From the NCBI GenBank assembly GCA_016838895.1, contig JAEKNU010000043.1:1-36539 (forward strand): DNA of 36,539 nucleotides. Reading direction: 5' to 3'. Source of the DNA: Chloroflexota bacterium (lineage in GTDB: Bacteria > Chloroflexota > Anaerolineae > Anaerolineales > Anaerolineaceae). Made by a program: the position numbers and the translations under genes. Below, one piece after another: positions 34,955-36,539 of this stretch; positions within the stretch are counted from its first letter, which is position 1; each line of letters begins with the position of its first letter. The notes below the pieces were generated by a model. The model made no database searches. It worked only from the letters and a program-made list of their open reading frames with translations, and was not told the DNA's origin.

Positions 34955-34964
34955 GGCAGATCCT

Positions 34965-35041
34965 TTCTTTGTTATTCTTGACTGTTCTTGTATTTTACAG
35001 TAATATTCTTATTACGTCTTGATTATACTTGTTATTTCTCG
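34965..35041. promoter_or_regulatory. Phased decamer array, putative DeoR operator
   Basis: CTTG or near-CTTG units recur at 34967 (CTTT), 34977, 34987, 35008 (CTTA), 35018, 35028 and 35038 (CTCG), that is every 10 bases with one 21-base step. The surrounding consensus is close to TTCTTGWTTA. All copies would face the same side of the helix. The array spans the -35 region and the transcription start of the MFS gene and reaches the repressor's own ribosome binding site. Confidence 0.6.
34978..35006 (+). promoter_or_regulatory. Promoter of the MFS gene
   Basis: -35 TTGACT (34978-34983), 17-bp spacer, -10 TAATAT (35001-35006). The expected start near 35013 leaves a leader of about 46 nt. It is embedded in the decamer array. 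Confidence 0.5.
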
Positions 35042-35058
35042 TTTTAGGAAGAAAAACA

Positions 35059-36243
35059 ATGCAAAAAACATTCACGCGCGATGCAGAAACCTGGTTGACC
35101 TATTTGATGTTGACTTTCTATGGGTATCTACTCAACATCCTGGGTCCCTTAACCCCTTACCTGCGGGATGAATTAAACATCAGCTACACTATCGCCGGTT
35201 TTCACTTCAGCGCCTTTGCTGTCGGCATGCTCATTTCAGGGTTATTCGGCGAACAACTACAAAACCGTTGGGGATATAATCGCACCATCTGGTTTTCCGC
35301 GTTTGGTATGCTGCTGGGGAGCCTGGTATTTCTATTTGCCAGGGTCGTTTACCTAACCATCCCGGGCACCTTTTTGATGGGCTTGTTAGGCACCACCATC
35401 CTTTCATCGGTAAATGCGCGGCTTTCACAAAAGTATAAAGAACAAAGTGCAATTGCCTTAACCGAGATGAACGTGATGGCCAGTTTTATGGCCATGTGTG
35501 CCCCACTTTTGGTGGGCATCTTTGCACCAACCCTCTTCGGATGGCGCGCAGCCATGATGTTGGCATTGATCGCCCTGCTTGTCCTGGCTGCAGTGTTTAT
35601 GCGCCCTGGTACATGGGAAAAAGTTACCCCATTAGTAAAAAGCAATACAAACATAAAAAGGAAATCCTTACCCTGGGTTTACTGGCTGTATTGGGCAATT
35701 GCCTTCATGGTCGTTGCAGTGGAATTTTGCTTTATCTTTTGGGGCAGTGATTTTTTGTGGACCGTCGTCGGTTTATCGCGCGAGCTGGCTGTACTCTCCC
35801 TTTCGCTCTTTATCGGCGCCATGTTGGTCGGACGAACCCTGGGCAGTGTCATCCTGCGCCGTGTGTCTGCACGTATCCTCTTGCGCAGTGCCCTGGGCAT
35901 GGTTGCCCTCGGATTTGTATTCTTCTGGACAGCCCTGACACCCTGGTTGGCAGTCGTGGGTTTGTTCATCGCCGGACTGGGCGTAGCCAACCTCTACCCC
36001 ACCACCATTTCCTTGGCCCTGCACTGTGTACCCGATGAACTCGCAGCACAGGCCAGCGCCCGATCCGTGCTCTCCTCCGGCGGCGCCATTCTTAGTCTGC
36101 CGCTGTTGCTAGGCGGCCTGGCCGATCTCTTCGGCATGAAACCGGCTTTTTTGGTCGTGCCAATGTTGATTGCATTGGCATTTGGTTTGAACTTGATTGT
36201 GGCCAGGGAAATAGATAAGAAATACGCAGTCATCATTGATTAA
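35059..36243 (+). CDS. Major facilitator superfamily transporter
   Basis: 394 residues with about 12 transmembrane segments in two six-helix halves joined by a basic cytoplasmic loop (KSNTNIKRKSLPW, about 205-220). The loop 2-3 region has a weak MFS signature (GLFGEQLQNRWGYNRTIWFS). No specific subfamily motif identifies the substrate. AGGAAG lies suitably before ATG 35059; an upstream TTG at 35029 lies within the operator array and is rejected. Divergent from, and probably repressed by, the DeoR protein, so the substrate may be a sugar or sugar-like compound. Confidence 0.87.
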   Translation: MQKTFTRDAETWLTYLMLTFYGYLLNILGPLTPYLRDELNISYTIAGFHFSAFAVGMLISGLFGEQLQNRWGYNRTIWFSAFGMLLGSLVFLFARVVYLTIPGTFLMGLLGTTILSSVNARLSQKYKEQSAIALTEMNVMASFMAMCAPLLVGIFAPTLFGWRAAMMLALIALLVLAAVFMRPGTWEKVTPLVKSNTNIKRKSLPWVYWLYWAIAFMVVAVEFCFIFWGSDFLWTVVGLSRELAVLSLSLFIGAMLVGRTLGSVILRRVSARILLRSALGMVALGFVFFWTALTPWLAVVGLFIAGLGVANLYPTTISLALHCVPDELAAQASARSVLSSGGAILSLPLLLGGLADLFGMKPAFLVVPMLIALAFGLNLIVAREIDKKYAVIID

Positions 36244-36261
36244 AAGAATAAGGATTTTATT

Positions 36262-36297
36262 AACTACGCCGTTTGTATACACAAAACAGGTGTAGTT
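36262..36297 (+). terminator. Imperfect stem-loop behind the MFS gene
   Basis: AACTACGCC pairs with GGTGTAGTT (one G-U), and the inner GTTTGT/ACAAAAC extends the stem with a bulge. No T-run follows, so a terminator role is tentative. Confidence 0.35.
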
Positions 36298-36427
36298 GAC
36301 TCATTTAACATCCCTTTTCAGGCAACGCAATAAATTTCCTTTTATAGACAAAACAAATTATTTCGTAATACTGACCGAAATTTCTATTTGCAATTTAGTT
36401 TCATTTTATGGTGTTATTAATCTCCAT

Positions 36428-36455
36428 TTGATATTCTTATTATGTATCCTATAAT
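36428..36455 (+). promoter_or_regulatory. Sigma70-like promoter pointing out of the window
   Basis: TTGATA (36428-36433), 16-bp spacer and a perfect TATAAT (36450-36455). The transcribed gene would lie beyond the right edge. Confidence 0.5.
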
Positions 36456-36539
36456 ATGAAAATTTGGTATCATCTCAATAAAACGGGGTAGAGCTAAGAT
36501 TTAGGAAAAGACCAACCCAAATTAATTTGAGAAGCGCGT

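Larger units (their letters stand above)
36244..36539. other. Right-edge intergenic region
   Basis: No gene is visible. It holds an imperfect hairpin behind the MFS gene and an outward promoter near the edge. Confidence 0.6.

Overview
The window looks like chromosomal DNA of a Chloroflexota bacterium, most likely class Anaerolineae. This is inferred from lipoproteins with a short lipobox followed by a Thr/Pro- or Glu/Ala-rich linker, a TPT-type linker joined to an SH3b domain, two very large STAND/BTAD/TPR regulators, and a family mix of anaerobic habit (iron-sulfur flavoprotein, ferredoxin-tailed aldo/keto reductase, CoA-transferase). No rRNA, tRNA, CRISPR array or transposase gene was seen.

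Layout. 1-860: a 5'-truncated copy of an iron-sulfur flavoprotein gene; an apparently intact paralogue lies at 21101-21724. 925-13938: a long + strand metabolic and transport block. It holds a short-chain dehydrogenase, a KAS III/HMG-CoA-synthase-fold protein, a CoA-transferase, an alpha/beta hydrolase, an SCP2-type thiolase, a DUF35 protein, a second alpha/beta hydrolase and a MaoC-like hotdog protein. A complete branched-chain-amino-acid-type (HAAT) ABC importer follows, and the block ends in a 38-bp perfect palindrome. The KAS III-like + thiolase + DUF35 trio has the composition of PhlACB (acylphloroglucinol C-acyltransferase) and of the archaeal thiolase/HMG-CoA synthase complex. Three of the proteins have lost canonical catalytic or metal-binding residues. 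This is my main candidate for an undescribed system: uptake of an organic acid or ketone-like compound, CoA transfer, oxidation and C-C cleavage or acyl transfer.

14376-17231 (minus): a translationally coupled three-gene operon of a membrane-anchored gingipain (C25)-like protein, an XRE regulator and a polytopic membrane protein. It has a sigma70-like promoter and a palindromic operator candidate and is bracketed by two copies of a hairpin repeat. 17737-20934 (minus): a STAND-TPR-BTAD regulator. 21101-26313: redox and detoxification genes, namely the iron-sulfur flavoprotein, a MerR regulator with a textbook 19-bp-spacer promoter driving an aldo/keto reductase, a DMT exporter, a manganese cupin resembling Granulicella tundricola hydroxynitrile lyase, and an aldo/keto reductase-ferredoxin gene broken by an apparent 20-nt deletion.

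26314-26880: no gene, but a perfect hairpin and two copies of a repeat with terminal inverted repeats (a third copy is at 13978). 26881-34163: an orphan lipoprotein, a second giant regulator with the reverse domain order (BTAD-NB-ARC-TPR), and divergently from it two exported or surface proteins (Ig/CARDB-like and SH3b). 34202-36243: a DeoR repressor divergent from an MFS transporter, with a helically phased decamer array between them. The last 296 bp hold a hairpin and a promoter pointing out of the window.
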